NCBI RefSeq assembly: GCF_033807575.1
Contig: NC_084729.1
Coordinates: forward strand, 1 to 64,000
Length of the DNA: 64,000 nt
Reading direction: 5' to 3'
From: Cydia pomonella
Taxonomy: Eukaryota; Arthropoda; Insecta; Lepidoptera; Tortricidae
Under the pieces are notes generated by a model. It did no database searches and was not told the origin of the DNA. It was given only the letters and a program-made list of their open reading frames with translations. Below are positions 11,891 through 22,843 of the stretch, in pieces (the first letter of the stretch is position 1; each line of letters begins with the position of its first letter). A program made the position numbers and the translations under genes.

Positions 11891-12283
11891 CGTGTCTTAA
11901 CTGTCATACCTATATTTTTATTATGTAAAACTATTACAATGTGTAAAATTCTTAAGTAATATTTTGTTAAAAAAAAAACAACAACTGTATTGTGTGACAT
12001 GTTTGTACCAAGTACATTGTTTATATATGCGAAAAAAGAAAAAAAAATGTATAATATTTTTCTTTTTTTTTGTCAACCCCGGTGGTGTGGCGTGGTATAT
12101 CATGTAGTGTGTTAGTTTTAAGAGATTAGTATTAAACGTAACGTCGAACATATCGGTTGTTTAACTTGATCCGTCTCCGCCGCTACTCCCCTCCTCAGAA
12201 CGGACGGACGGAACGGACGGACGGACAGCGAAGTCTCAGTAATAAGGTCCTGTTTGAACCCTTTGGGTACGGAACCCTAAAAA

Positions 12284-13984
12284 ACAATATCTTCCAGACA
12301 ACCTTTAGGTAGCGAGTTTTCATAAATTTATGTAATGTCAATAGGTGGTTCCAGATGCAATAAAAGAAGTCTAGTACAAAATAATTAAACAATTTAAAAA
12401 TTAAATAAAAATACCTACAATGTCAAAATTTATCAATTATTACAATTAAATATATCATGATGTCATCGGTTTCTTATAATATTTATAATCTAAGTAAGTA
12501 ACGCTATAAAAACATTTATCCATAAAATAAAGAAATAAAATAATATAACATAAAATACATATAATGCCAGTTATAGGGAGAAGGAAGCAGATAAAAGTAT
12601 TACAAAGCAAATATAAAGTGAAGTTAAATGAGTATTTTGAAATTATTAGGAGAAGAGGATAGTTTGTTACGCAAATAACTTGAATAAGTTTGTTCTAATT
12701 TAAATGAAATGAGGTAAATGTGTAGTTGAGGGCATTATATTTTAGCCGTTAAATTATGAGCAGGCTCGATCATGGGGTTATGGAGCTAGAATAAGGCCCA
12801 AAAGCAATTTGTGGGGGGTCTAGCTATATACTGGTCAACTCGTTTGCCAGAAAGTATGCGTGTCTATAGTGTAGGTATGTAACCACTACACAGAGTCAGC
12901 TGCAGAGAATAATGGAATTTGTATGCAAAATTACAGTCCCAAAATGGAGACTGCAATATTTTTCATTTAGGACTGACCATAAACTACGCACTTTTCGACC
13001 TATTTTTTAACCGACAAAGTCGACTATGCCGTCTATTTTTAAGAAAATCATGTTACTTAATTATAATAACAATAACCACGTTTATAAAAAGATATGACGT
13101 CAAGCTGGGAGCAATAAAAAAACAAAACAAATGATGTTAATAAAAACCTTTATTTAAGATATGAATACCGACTGGAAACTTACTTGGCATGCATTGTTAA
13201 GTTTGGTTATGGGTTATATATATTGCTTGTTTGTTAAATGCGGCTTGTGGCCTTGGTTTCTCTTACTTGTAACTGTGTGATAATAGAGTTACGAGTATTA
13301 TAATTATATTAAAACACATGTGACCGCGGCCGGCAAATTTTTGTATATTTTTATACGACGTCGGTGGCAAACATCAAGCATACGGCTAGCCTGTTGGTAA
13401 GCAGTGTCCGTAGCCTATGTACGCCTGCAACTCCAGAGGAGTTACATGTGCGTTGCCGACCCTAACACTCCGCAGTCCGCACCCTCGTCGAGCTCTGGCA
13501 ACCTTACTCACCGGCAGGAACACAAGACTATGAGTCGGGTCTAGTGTTATTTGGCTGCGGTTTTCTGTTAGGTGGAGTAAAATGACCCACTTTGTCGCTT
13601 GCCATAATTATTCGTATAAAAATACAAGCAAATCTCGTCCTTATGGCACGCGAAAAATTGGGCCAGCCGCGATCACATATTTTGTTACCTTTAGGCTGGT
13701 TTTAGTGTATGTCGCGCTGCCCGTCGCGGACCAATATGTATTAAGAGGAAAGGGGACGATCGATTCTCCATACAAAGGTAGTCCTCATTTCCTCTCCAGA
13801 TATTGGCATTATGGAAAATATTTTTACAGAATTTTATGTATTTTAGTTATAGCTATGCCCGACCGTTTCATTTGTTTTGTTTTTTTTTTTAAATATGTAT
13901 TATAAAAGTTAGGTGCAAAAACAGGTTTCATTCAAAATTTTAAATGCTCCTAACTCCTAACGCTTATAATAACGCCTATGTCGA
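12284..13984. other. AT-rich intergenic region with repeat fragments
   Basis: I see no supported gene. Around 13375-13565 there is a copy of a dispersed repeat (TTGCCGACCCTAACACTCCG ... CTCACCGGCAGGAACACAA) that recurs at 28230-28395. The open frame at 13582-13905 has no coding landmarks and sits in repeat-like sequence. Confidence 0.45.
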
Positions 13985-14170
13985 TACTCGGTAGCGACCC
14001 TGCCTATGAAGCCGATGGTCCTGGATTCGAATGCCGGTAATGAGCTGGTTTATTTGTGTGATAAGCAAAGACATTTAGTTCTGAGTCATGGGTGGTTTCT
14101 GTGTATTTACGTAGGTATTTGTATATTTGCGAGTTGTGAATGTGTGCGTGGGTACGTAAATACCAGAAAA
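13985..14170 (+). mobile_element. Diverged tRNA-derived SINE
   Basis: It matches the SINE at 3905: GTAGCGACCCTGCCTATGAAG, then GATGGTCC, a degraded B-box (TGGATTCGAATGCC) and the CTGAGTCATGGGTGGTTTCT tail. It is older and more mutated than the 3905 copy. Confidence 0.65.
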
Positions 14171-14324
14171 TAAAACTTTTTCACTTCGCATGCTCGAAAA
14201 GCTGGTGTTTAAGTCGCGTGTAAACGGCTTAAAGTTGCTTTTTATGTTCTAGTGCATAAAGTTAAATCATCTATTTAGACCCTTATTTACCCAGGCGTTA
14301 CATTATGCTAAGACTAGCATAAAG

Positions 14325-14645
14325 TAACGCTGGTGACCTAGCGGTAAGAGTGACTTGCAATCCGGAGGTCGCGGGTTCAAACCCCGGCTTTTACCAATGA
14401 GTTTTTCATTTCATTTGATATTTACCATATTTTATATTTACCAGTCGCTTTTTCGGTAAAGGAGAACATCGTAAAAAAACCGGACTATTCCAATAAGGCT
14501 TAGTTTACCCTCTGGGTTGGAAAGTCAGATGGCAGTCGCTGTCGTAAAAACGAATGCCTACGCCAATTCTTGGGATTAGTTGCCAAGCGGACCCCAGGCT
14601 CCGATGAGCCATGGCAAAATGCCGGAACAACGCGAGGAAGATAGC
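14325..14645 (+). mobile_element. tRNA-derived SINE, second family
   Basis: The tRNA-like head contains CTAGCGGTAAGAGTG (A-box region) and GCGGGTTCAAACCCCGG (B-box). The body contains GTAAAGGAGAACATCGT, CAGATGGCAGTCGCT, TAGTTGCCAAGCGGA and GAGCCATGGCAAAATG. A second copy lies at 33800-34130 inside a Rab24 intron. Confidence 0.75.
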
Positions 14646-14929
14646 ATACAGCTTAGCTTAGCTTAAAGTACAAAACCTGGCAAACTGCCGTTGCTGGAGC
14701 TGGCGGCCGGCGCGCTCGCCTCCCCACGCGGCCGTGCGCGGGCCCGAGCACTGCTTACTTTACTCTTCAATAAATAAGGTAAAATAACCTTAAATGTTTA
14801 ACATTTCTGTAATCCTTGTAATCGAAGTGAAATTATATAACTCGGGCGTAAATGCCCAATTTTACCTTGACCTACGCTATTATAATTGTCGATCATAAAG
14901 GTAAATAATCAGACACAGCACGTAAAAAA

Positions 14930-15016
14930 GTGGCTGTGACAGAATCGGACAGACAGACGGACATGACGAATCTATAAGGATTCCGTTTTTTCGCCATTTG
15001 GCTACGGAACCCTAAC
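14930..15016 (+). repeat. 3' end of the CAAGTGCGAG repeat family
   Basis: It reads GTGGCTGTGACAGAATCGGA ... GACATGACGAATCTATAAGG ... GGCTACGGAACCCTAA. This is the same 3' end as at 49845-49929 and, more diverged, 60755-60830. Confidence 0.65.
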
Positions 15017-15979
15017 AAAAAGACTCACTAGAAAAATACAACAATTCCATGATAACGTAGCGTACACTGATTGTTCGCACGAGTGATAATAATAGCTTTG
15101 AAATACTATTTGGCCACTTCCGTAGGAAATTTGAGATCTTTTGCCCTATTAAGAAAGTACGTATTAAACTACGAGGAGCAAAGAATTTCTTTTGCATTTG
15201 GGGATGCTAGCAAGATTTTATCCGCAAAATGCTAGGCTAACACAGTTTATAAATAACTACAAATGTAAGCATAATAGTCTACTGACAAGGAAGGGTACCC
15301 AACTGTCCGACTCCGATTTGATTCATTTTGATATATGTTATAGAGTAGTCTAAAATAACGGACACGTATTCTTTTTTTAGCTGCCCAAACTCAACCTATT
15401 GGGAGAAATTGTCCTCTAACTCTAAAAAGTTACTAAATCTTCTAACTCCTATAGAAAGTGATGCTCAAGCAACTTGCTAATTAATGGCTTGAGTATAGGA
15501 GAAAGGAGAGTTTGAGAGCAGGAAAAAATAATGTACACATGTTTTGTTATATCTGCTTAAACTCAAGTTTTCCTAAACAAATTGACATTCGAAGTTTTAT
15601 AATATCTTATCACTATAGTTACACATAAGGTTACACTATAGTTACACTTCATTCACTGTTGTTTCCGAATTGTTAATTGAAATTTAATATACCTATTGAC
15701 ATAATTTATTGTACATATTTTAATTTTGGTCATAATTGTAACTTTTAACCGATGTTGTCAGTGTATACATATATTAGTACTAATAAATAAATCTATATAT
15801 CTATCTATTTTATCCTCACTTAAAATGGTGGGTTAAAATAGGTTACTTTATGCCCATGTTACATGTTCTACTAATAGGTAGATGTTTTATTTTTAAACTT
15901 TATTAAAAATAACAATTAATTGCAGCAGCGCTTTCTAGTGCCCATGCCAGCGCCATCTAGTTATATGTTGTCGTCGTCT
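15017..15979. other. Intergenic stretch downstream of the secreted-protein gene
   Basis: The sequence is AT-rich. I see no exon with coding landmarks and no clear transposon ends. It includes the presumed 3' flank of the gene ending at 15980. Confidence 0.4.
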
Positions 15980-18900
15980 TTACCTAAATCTCCGGTAAAA
16001 TCCTCTTTTACTTCTTTTAACTACAGTCGTATTTTCTGTCGTCGTATCTATTTCATTCAATTTCATGTTAACAGTAAAAGGTATGGTATCACTATTATTA
16101 ATGTTAAAATCTTTAATTTTATTGTTATTAAATTCAGTTTTACTTGCGTCTTTCAAGATAGTTTTATCAGCTTCCTCGACGCTATCTTTAACTTTAACAT
16201 TATCTTTAATTTTGCTTAGTAAAAAATTGATTTGGCTTACTCTGTCAATGTGTGCTGTATTCGAAGTTTTATCTACAATTACTGATTTTGTTGTCTTACT
16301 TATGTTTGTTACAGTATCATTCCTAGCCGCGTAATTGGTAGCATAATCAGCTCTAAACGCCAAACCAGATTTTTTTTGGAATTTCAATGCTACTACTACT
16401 TTCACTTTCAGAACTAGCACGTGAAAAAAATGCTCGGTTATCTCTCTCAAGAGATTCTGAATCCAGGTAGTGATTTTTAGTTTTATTTTTAGATGATGAC
16501 CTTAAAGTAACTTTTTCACTGTTAGCTGTAAAGTTTTGCTTACTTGACTTATCATCAATATTACTCAGATTTTTAACGTATTCAACTTGTTCTCTTACTT
16601 CATCTATTTGCTTTTCTATGTTTTTAATCATATATTTCACGTCTATAGGAGCTTCTGAATTATCAATGTTAAATGTGTCGTTTTTAATATATTTCCTGAT
16701 GACTTGGTTTTCAAATTTATGGTCGTTTTCAAATTCACGGTTATTTTCAAAGCCTTTGTTAACATGTCCCCTTACATCTTCTATTTGCTTTTGTATTTTG
16801 TTAATCTTGCTTTTCAAATAAATAGTAGCTTCCGAATTATCAATTCGTAATGTATCGTTTTTGTTATATTTCCTCATGACTTTGTTATCAAATTCACGGT
16901 CATTTTCAAAGCCTTCGTGGACTTTTTCCCTAACATCTGCCATTTGCTTTTCTATTTTCTTAATCATATTTTTCACATCAATGGGAGTTTCCGAATTCTC
17001 AATTTCGAATGTGTCGTTCTTGATATATTTCCTCATGACTTTCTTTTCAAGTTTACGCTCATTTTTAAGGTTACTGTCATTTTCTAGTTCACTTTCTTTT
17101 TCAGCCTCTATATTCTCATTTTTTAATGTATCATTTTTGATATATATCCTAATGACTTTGTCTTCAAGTTTACGGTCATTTTTAAGTTTACTGTCGTTTT
17201 CAAGTTCACTGTCGTTTTCAGCTTCTGAATGATGAATTTCTAATGTGTCGTTTTTTAATATATTTCCTAATGACTTTGTCTTCAACTTTACGGTTGTTAT
17301 CATGTTCAGGGTCGTTTTCGGCTTCTGAATTCTCGATTTCTAATGTGTCGTTATTGATATATTTCCTAATAACTTTGTTTTCAAGTTTACGGTCGTTTTG
17401 AAGTTTACTGTCATTTTCAAGTTCACTGTCGTTTTCATCTTCTGAATTCTCAATTTCTAATGTATCGTTTTTGATATATTTCCTGTTGACTTTATTTTCA
17501 TGTTTACGGTCGTTTTCAACTTCACGGTAGTTTTCAGCTTCTGAGTTCTTAATTTCTACTGTGTCATTTTTAATATTTTTCCTGATGTCTTTGTTTTCAA
17601 GTTTACGATGATTTTTAAGTTCACTGTCGTTTTCATCTTCTGAATTCTCAATTTCTAATGTGTCGTTTTTGATATATTCCTAATGACTTTGTTTTCAAGT
17701 TTACGGTAATTTTTAAGTTCATGGTCGTTTTCAGCTTCTGAATGCTCAATTTCTAATTTGTCGTTTTTGATATATTTTCTGATAACTTTGTTTTCAAGTT
17801 TACGGTCAGTTTTAAGTTCATGGTTGTTTTCACGTTTACCGTTATTTTTAATTTTATGGGCGTTTACAAGTTCACGATTGTTTGTATGATTACGGTCGTT
17901 TTCAAGTTTACGGTTTTTTTTCAAGCTTTTCTTCGATTTCAAGATCATAGTCATTTTCATAACTTTCTATACTTAAACCTTCACCCGATATATTTGCAAC
18001 GGTAACACTGACAACTCTTTTGTCATCTTTTTCTTCTTTCGCCTCCGGTATCTTTTTTTTCTTAATCGTTATGAACCTGTAATGAAACCGAATCTGATTA
18101 AATGGCGTTATGATCATTTGCGTCTATAATTAGCTCAAATATCATTTAAATAAATATCATATATATATATAACAGATAATCTTGAATTTTGAAACGTCAC
18201 TTAGGCGAAAGAACTTTATAGCTTAAATATATCGACAGGTTACCACGAACCACCTCATTAATCATCAACAAGAATATTGGAAGCGTGCAACGGTGGTGGG
18301 GGAAGCCGGAACGATCACAGCGCTTGATGCAAAACTTTTATACTTAAAAGCATCATGCGTATCCCCAGGAAGAGGATCATGAAGTGGGCCATCAAAACAT
18401 AATAAAACATAATTTTTTTTCATTGAATTTGTATCGAAACAACGACAGAGAAAACTTCCTGCAAGACTTAGCACTTTATCTACAAGTTAAGCTTATTTGA
18501 AGATTGTGAAACGCCAACGATGACTTTATTCGTCAGATAAGTGGCAAGCAGCTTATTCAGGACTTTACTTGGACATTGTGAAACAGGCCCTTGAAATAAA
18601 TAACTACTACAATATAATAGAGATTTTTAAGTATCAATTCAATTTGGAGATGTGAAAGATCCCCATATGTCATAGAAATACAAATAAATAGATGTATGTG
18701 AAATTTGAACATATAGTATAGGAAATAGTGTAGATTTTGTTTCATTCAAAAAATAAAAACTAAAAAAATGCTACTCTGTCACAATTTGAATTTTATAAAT
18801 ACTATAAGTAGGACCGTGAGCAATTAAAATATATTTTACTTTTACGTTTGGTTTCGTTATTTTATACAAATTCTAGTTCTATAATAGGAAGTTTACGTAC

Positions 18901-20673
18901 AGGATTATAATTTTGGCTTACCTTTCTATAGATAAGTACTTTGCAGTGGGATGATAACCTGCGACAGTCTTTTTCGATGCCTGTTGTTCTTCATTTGTCT
19001 TATCAGGTTCTTCATAATCTTCATTTGTCTCTCCAGATGACTGGCCTCGTAAATCAACTTCTTGGACGTTCTGTCCGCCCGTTAGTAACATGAAATCTGA
19101 ATACGGTGAATCTATAGGTTTATCGCTATCATCTTTTGAAAGTTTTGGTTTTTTCGTTTGGGTTAGGGTAATTGAAGGAGTGAACTTATTTTTCTTTATA
19201 TGTTTTCTCGAGACTTTTGAGGACTTTTTATTTTCAACTGTAGTTTTGTTGTCAGATTCAGGTTCAAAGGCTGGATTTATGGTCTCATCGGAAAGAGTTA
19301 GTCTAGTGATATCCTTATATTTGTTTAATTTAGTAAACGCTGTGACAGCTTCTCGGTCTTTTGGGATTCTGTTTCTATATTTATACCTTTTATTTACATG
19401 CTGGCTAGCATTGTACGTTTTTTTAGTTCTTTGAATTGGCCGCACATCACTAATTTCTTGTCGCTTATGTGCATTAAAACTTACTCTGTTTCTATAAACG
19501 TGTTTATCGCTTTTACTTGTATAATCCATTTCCAGTGACGTTAACGTTGTTGGGCGTGTTTGTCTGTTCCATTGTTTGCTACTTGATACTCTCCAGTAAT
19601 CTTTGGCCATTTCTATCAGTTCGCGTTTAATGTTATAATTTAGTTTGGAAAAATGATCAAAAATTAAAGATCTCAATGTATGCCTCAAGACGTTTTCTAA
19701 ACGCACATCTGTAGATCTTCCTAATTTTTCTAGATCTCTGAGTACTGCTCTCAACTTATCATGTCCACCGATGTACACAAAATCTCCTATGTCAAGTAAA
19801 TCATTTTTTTCTCCATTATACTTTTTATTTTTAACGGTAATAATGGCTGTGTTCAAATGCTCACGCAACATATCAGCCTGCATTTCTCTCAAATCTTCCA
19901 ATTGTTCGCTTAGATGTCTTCTCATATTACTACTACCAAACAACTCATGTAACTCACCATTTCTATTAATGTATCTCCTTGTTTCATCTCCAATAACAGC
20001 AAATACATCTTCAAGGTCATTATCGTTGTAGTTTTTTAATATCTTAGCAGCTTCTAATACAAAATCAGTAAATGCGATGCCATGATCATGAGTACTACTT
20101 CTCCTACCATTCCGGATTTCAATACCTTCTTTTATTTTTTCTAAAGCGTTTTGAACTTTGTCGATGACATCAAGGCCCGACGATTGGTCTCTTTTGCCGC
20201 CGAATTTCATTACTGTCTCGAGAGCTATGTTCACTTGTTTTTGCTCCATCGTCATAACTGTGTTTACTGTAACAATTATCGACAGTCATCGCGGTGCTGT
20301 AGTATACATTTATAACGGTTCGTTATAGACTAGAAAATAGTGATATTACTCGTAGTGATCTAGTGATAGGTAGATTAATTCATAAAATACGGGCAAATAC
20401 AGCCTACATTGAGCGAGGCCCGACAACGACACGCTCTTGGCCGGGTTTTTTATAACCTTTTAACTTACAGAACCCAAACTAACAATTTATATAAGTAGAT
20501 CACTATCGCAACAATATAAAAAACGCAATTTTAGTTACGAGTTAACGGATTAACGAATTAAAGGTACCCAGCTCGTTAGCATGAAATCAGTACTCTAAAT
20601 ACATACATTATACATAAAAATTATCGTAATTACCAAAAACACCAGCCACCACCATGTACACGATCATTTTCAT
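15980..20673 (-). CDS. Unrecognised secreted helical protein with expanded coding repeat (paralogue 1; frameshifted)
   Basis: Three exons are read from splice sites: 20673..20634, 20266..18922 and 18076..15980. Exon 1 is 40 nt and encodes a signal-peptide-like start (MKMIVYMVVAGVF). Exon 2 encodes a charged helical domain of about 230 residues (motifs TDFVLEAAKILKN, RRYINRNGEL, LLDIGDFVYIGG, KDYWRV), then a basic Ser/Thr/Lys-rich linker. Exon 3 encodes many units built on NKVIRKYIKNDTLEIENSE, a coiled-coil-like KQIDEVREQVEYVKNLS segment, and a tail ending KRSKRGFYRRFR. Exon 3 has four one-base frame disruptions: at 17914-17921, near 17677, at 17251-17256 and at 16370-16377. Three are in A/T homopolymers. 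The neighbour at 22844-25805 is a paralogue. No known family is recognised. It could be a young pseudogene or a gene with indel errors. Confidence 0.7.
16590..17960 (-). repeat. Coding tandem repeat (about 30-50 residues per unit) in paralogue 1
   Basis: Around ten imperfect units encode RKLENKVIRKYIKNDT followed by a Ser/Glu-rich stretch (LEIENSEAEND) and Glu/Asn/Lys-rich spacers. Later units add an IDVKxMIKxIEKQI helix. In the paralogue the corresponding segment occurs once (RRAIRKSNVNDTFAADTS then MIKHIEEQIEAVKDQVEYV). The array is therefore an expansion specific to paralogue 1. Confidence 0.75.
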
Positions 20674-22843
20674 TTCAAACATCTAAACTGTAATCGATTT
20701 CTTGCAAATAAAATTTTAACAGTAAAAGTATTATTTCGCAACCCACGTGGAGCGCTGGATGAAATGCGATTTTTACACTTGCTCAATATGACCAACCCGT
20801 TATCGGTTTGACAAATATACCTACCCTAAATTCTCCTTCTCCTTTAGTACACAAGTTTGCTTTAAATAGCATTAAATTGTATGTCATGGTCTTCATGGGT
20901 GTATTCAACATTTAGGATTTGGATAATTTGGAATAAGTTTTAGTATAATTTTATATAAATAAAATAAGACGAAATTATTGTTGACGAAGTTGTCGGTAGC
21001 CAAGACAGATTATTTTAGCCATATAGCTACTTGTTTGTTTACTTTTAAACTATTTTTAGGCAGCTCTTTTTATTGTGAATTTAATGGATTTCTTAATTTT
21101 CTTAGTGAAATCATTATTTTTATATTTTACTGGGGCGAAGTTAGGCACCAACAGCGAAGTTAGGGATAAGGAAGATAATTCGGTCCGCCCCGAGTGTCAC
21201 CCACTTAGGGGCGACACCCGACCGTGAACATCAACCACCTATAAAAATTCGTAAAACTGTGGCAGATTGCTCAACCGCCATTAAGCAAATGATATACAAC
21301 GTGCCCACGAGAAACCCGAGAGATTTTGACAGTAAATTCCTGATCATATTTAAAGACTAAATTGCCCATATATGTTTTTTATTCGTCTAGCTGTAGAGTT
21401 AAGACCTAAGAATTTTATTATTACTTATTGCAAAACGCCTTTTTTATGGCGACGTTGCCACTATGGGACCTCGTCGAAATATCTTTATTGATAGATGTCA
21501 AAAAGTGACAAGTAGCACTTTGCAAAAACTAGTTTTACATAAATTATTTGTATGTCTTTCATGGGACAATGTTGACCCAGACATTTGGGAGGCGTGCGCG
21601 GAGCCGAAGGCAACACGTAGATGCCCTTGTGACAGTTATGAAATGTAAGGGCTACATCGAGCGGATGCTGTCCTTTCTCGTGTCATAGAACGTACGCATA
21701 GGTAACACCCGCCAGGGTGTAAGGACTATTGACAGTTCATGGAATCCAAAATAAAATCGATAGACTAAATTCTGAGCTACATATGGAATATTAAACATAA
21801 ATTAACATTACTTTTTTATATTTTACAATTTTGATTGAATTTCCGCACCGGACGCCACTGGAAATAACCCCATTGTCCCGTATCTTCTCCGAATAATTAT
21901 GGCAACCCTAGTTTTATTTTTGAGATACTGCGTAATCTATTAAGAAAGAAATATGGCAGATGCCGATACCTATGGCAGAATACCAGCGATGAGGCTTGCC
22001 AAATCAACATGCTGAGCCAACCACTTTTCTTTGCCACGACTACCAATTTTCCAAAGAGAATTTTCAAAAATAGCAAATTTTCCATGAAAGCGGTATTTTT
22101 TTCTGCACGTGGCCAATCCTTACATTTCGATTCATATGACACTTGCCTTGATACAGACGCCAATGAGTGACGTTATATAAAATGAAACTCGTCAACAGTT
22201 AAGAACATTGGATATTAGTCCCTAATCTAAACGAGAACTTTTTTAGTGGAAACTTGCATGAGACTTTTCTCATTAAAGTTTCCAGAAAGTTTGTGAATTT
22301 TGATAATGTCTGCTGTGTGAAATGTTTAAACTTTCTGGAAACTTCCATAAGAAAATTCTCATGCCAATTTCTGCTCTCAAAATTTCCAAACCTCGAAACT
22401 TCCATCAGAAAATTCTCATGCCATGTTCCACTCAGAAAGGTTTATACTCGTAGCTAGCCACAACACATGCTTCATTATGCACTTCTAATACTTGTAGTAG
22501 ATACCGTAAAATGCGTCTAATAAAGGCATGAGCCGCGAACGATAGCCTTTTACCGCCGAAATCAAGGGAAAAATATGGTGCTACTTTACCGCAACAGTGC
22601 GGTAATTAGCACTTTACGTACCTATGTCGAAAATTTAAAGGGTCATATTTAATGTAATAGTACATTACGATAAAAGTGCGAAAAGTATGGAATGCACAAC
22701 GAGTGACGATAAATTCAAACATGACCGTAGTAGGGGTGTTTTAAATCGACACGAGTTACGAATTTGTTTGGACTTGTATCGTAATGTACTTAGTTTATAT
22801 CATGTGTTCTTTATTTTAGCTTCAAAAATTATTATATTTGCTT
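20674..22843. other. Spacer between the two secreted-protein paralogues
   Basis: No convincing gene was found. A hairpin repeat occupies 22256-22363. CCGAGTGTCACCCACTTAGG and its near-complement GGGCGACACCCGACC give a small inverted repeat near 21195-21230. The open frames at 21463-21648 and 21897-22163 have no recognisable domain. Confidence 0.4.
22256..22363. repeat. Short inverted repeat (hairpin) with adjacent direct repeat
   Basis: The left arm GCATGAGACTTTTCTCATTA...AAGTTTCCAGAAAGTTT pairs with AAACTTTCTGGAAACTTCC...AGAAAATTCTCATGC. The right-arm motif (GAAACTTCCATCAGAAAATT) is repeated directly at about 22395-22425. Confidence 0.6.

Larger units (their letters stand above)
7770..12197 (+). 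mobile_element. Degenerate Ty3/Gypsy retrotransposon
   Basis: It carries, in order: the tail of a Gag-like protein (Arg/Gly/Tyr-rich), a retroviral-type aspartic protease, reverse transcriptase, RNase H, integrase, and a short C-terminal integrase tail. The frames are broken by indels and stops and are spread over several frames. No convincing 5' LTR is visible, although 12075-12197 could be remains of a 3' LTR, so the 5' end is probably truncated. No envelope-like frame was seen. It lies inside a copy of the CAAGTGCGAG repeat family. Confidence 0.85.
7535..12283 (+). mobile_element. Interspersed repeat of the CAAGTGCGAGTCGGACTCGC family, split by a Gypsy element
   Basis: The 5' part (7535 to about 7770) begins with GGGCAAGTGCGAGTCGGACTC. 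The 3' part (about 12198-12283) ends with GGGTACGGAACCCTAAAAAA. The interval between them is a decayed Ty3/Gypsy element. Other copies or ends of this family occur at 14930-15016, 44341-49929 (also split by a Gypsy element), 32745-32775 (minus) and 60755-60830. Confidence 0.7.

Noticed and set aside
11891..12160. Envelope gene of the degenerate Gypsy element
   Set aside because: Only short AT-rich frames follow the integrase; no hydrophobic or glycoprotein-like frame is seen.
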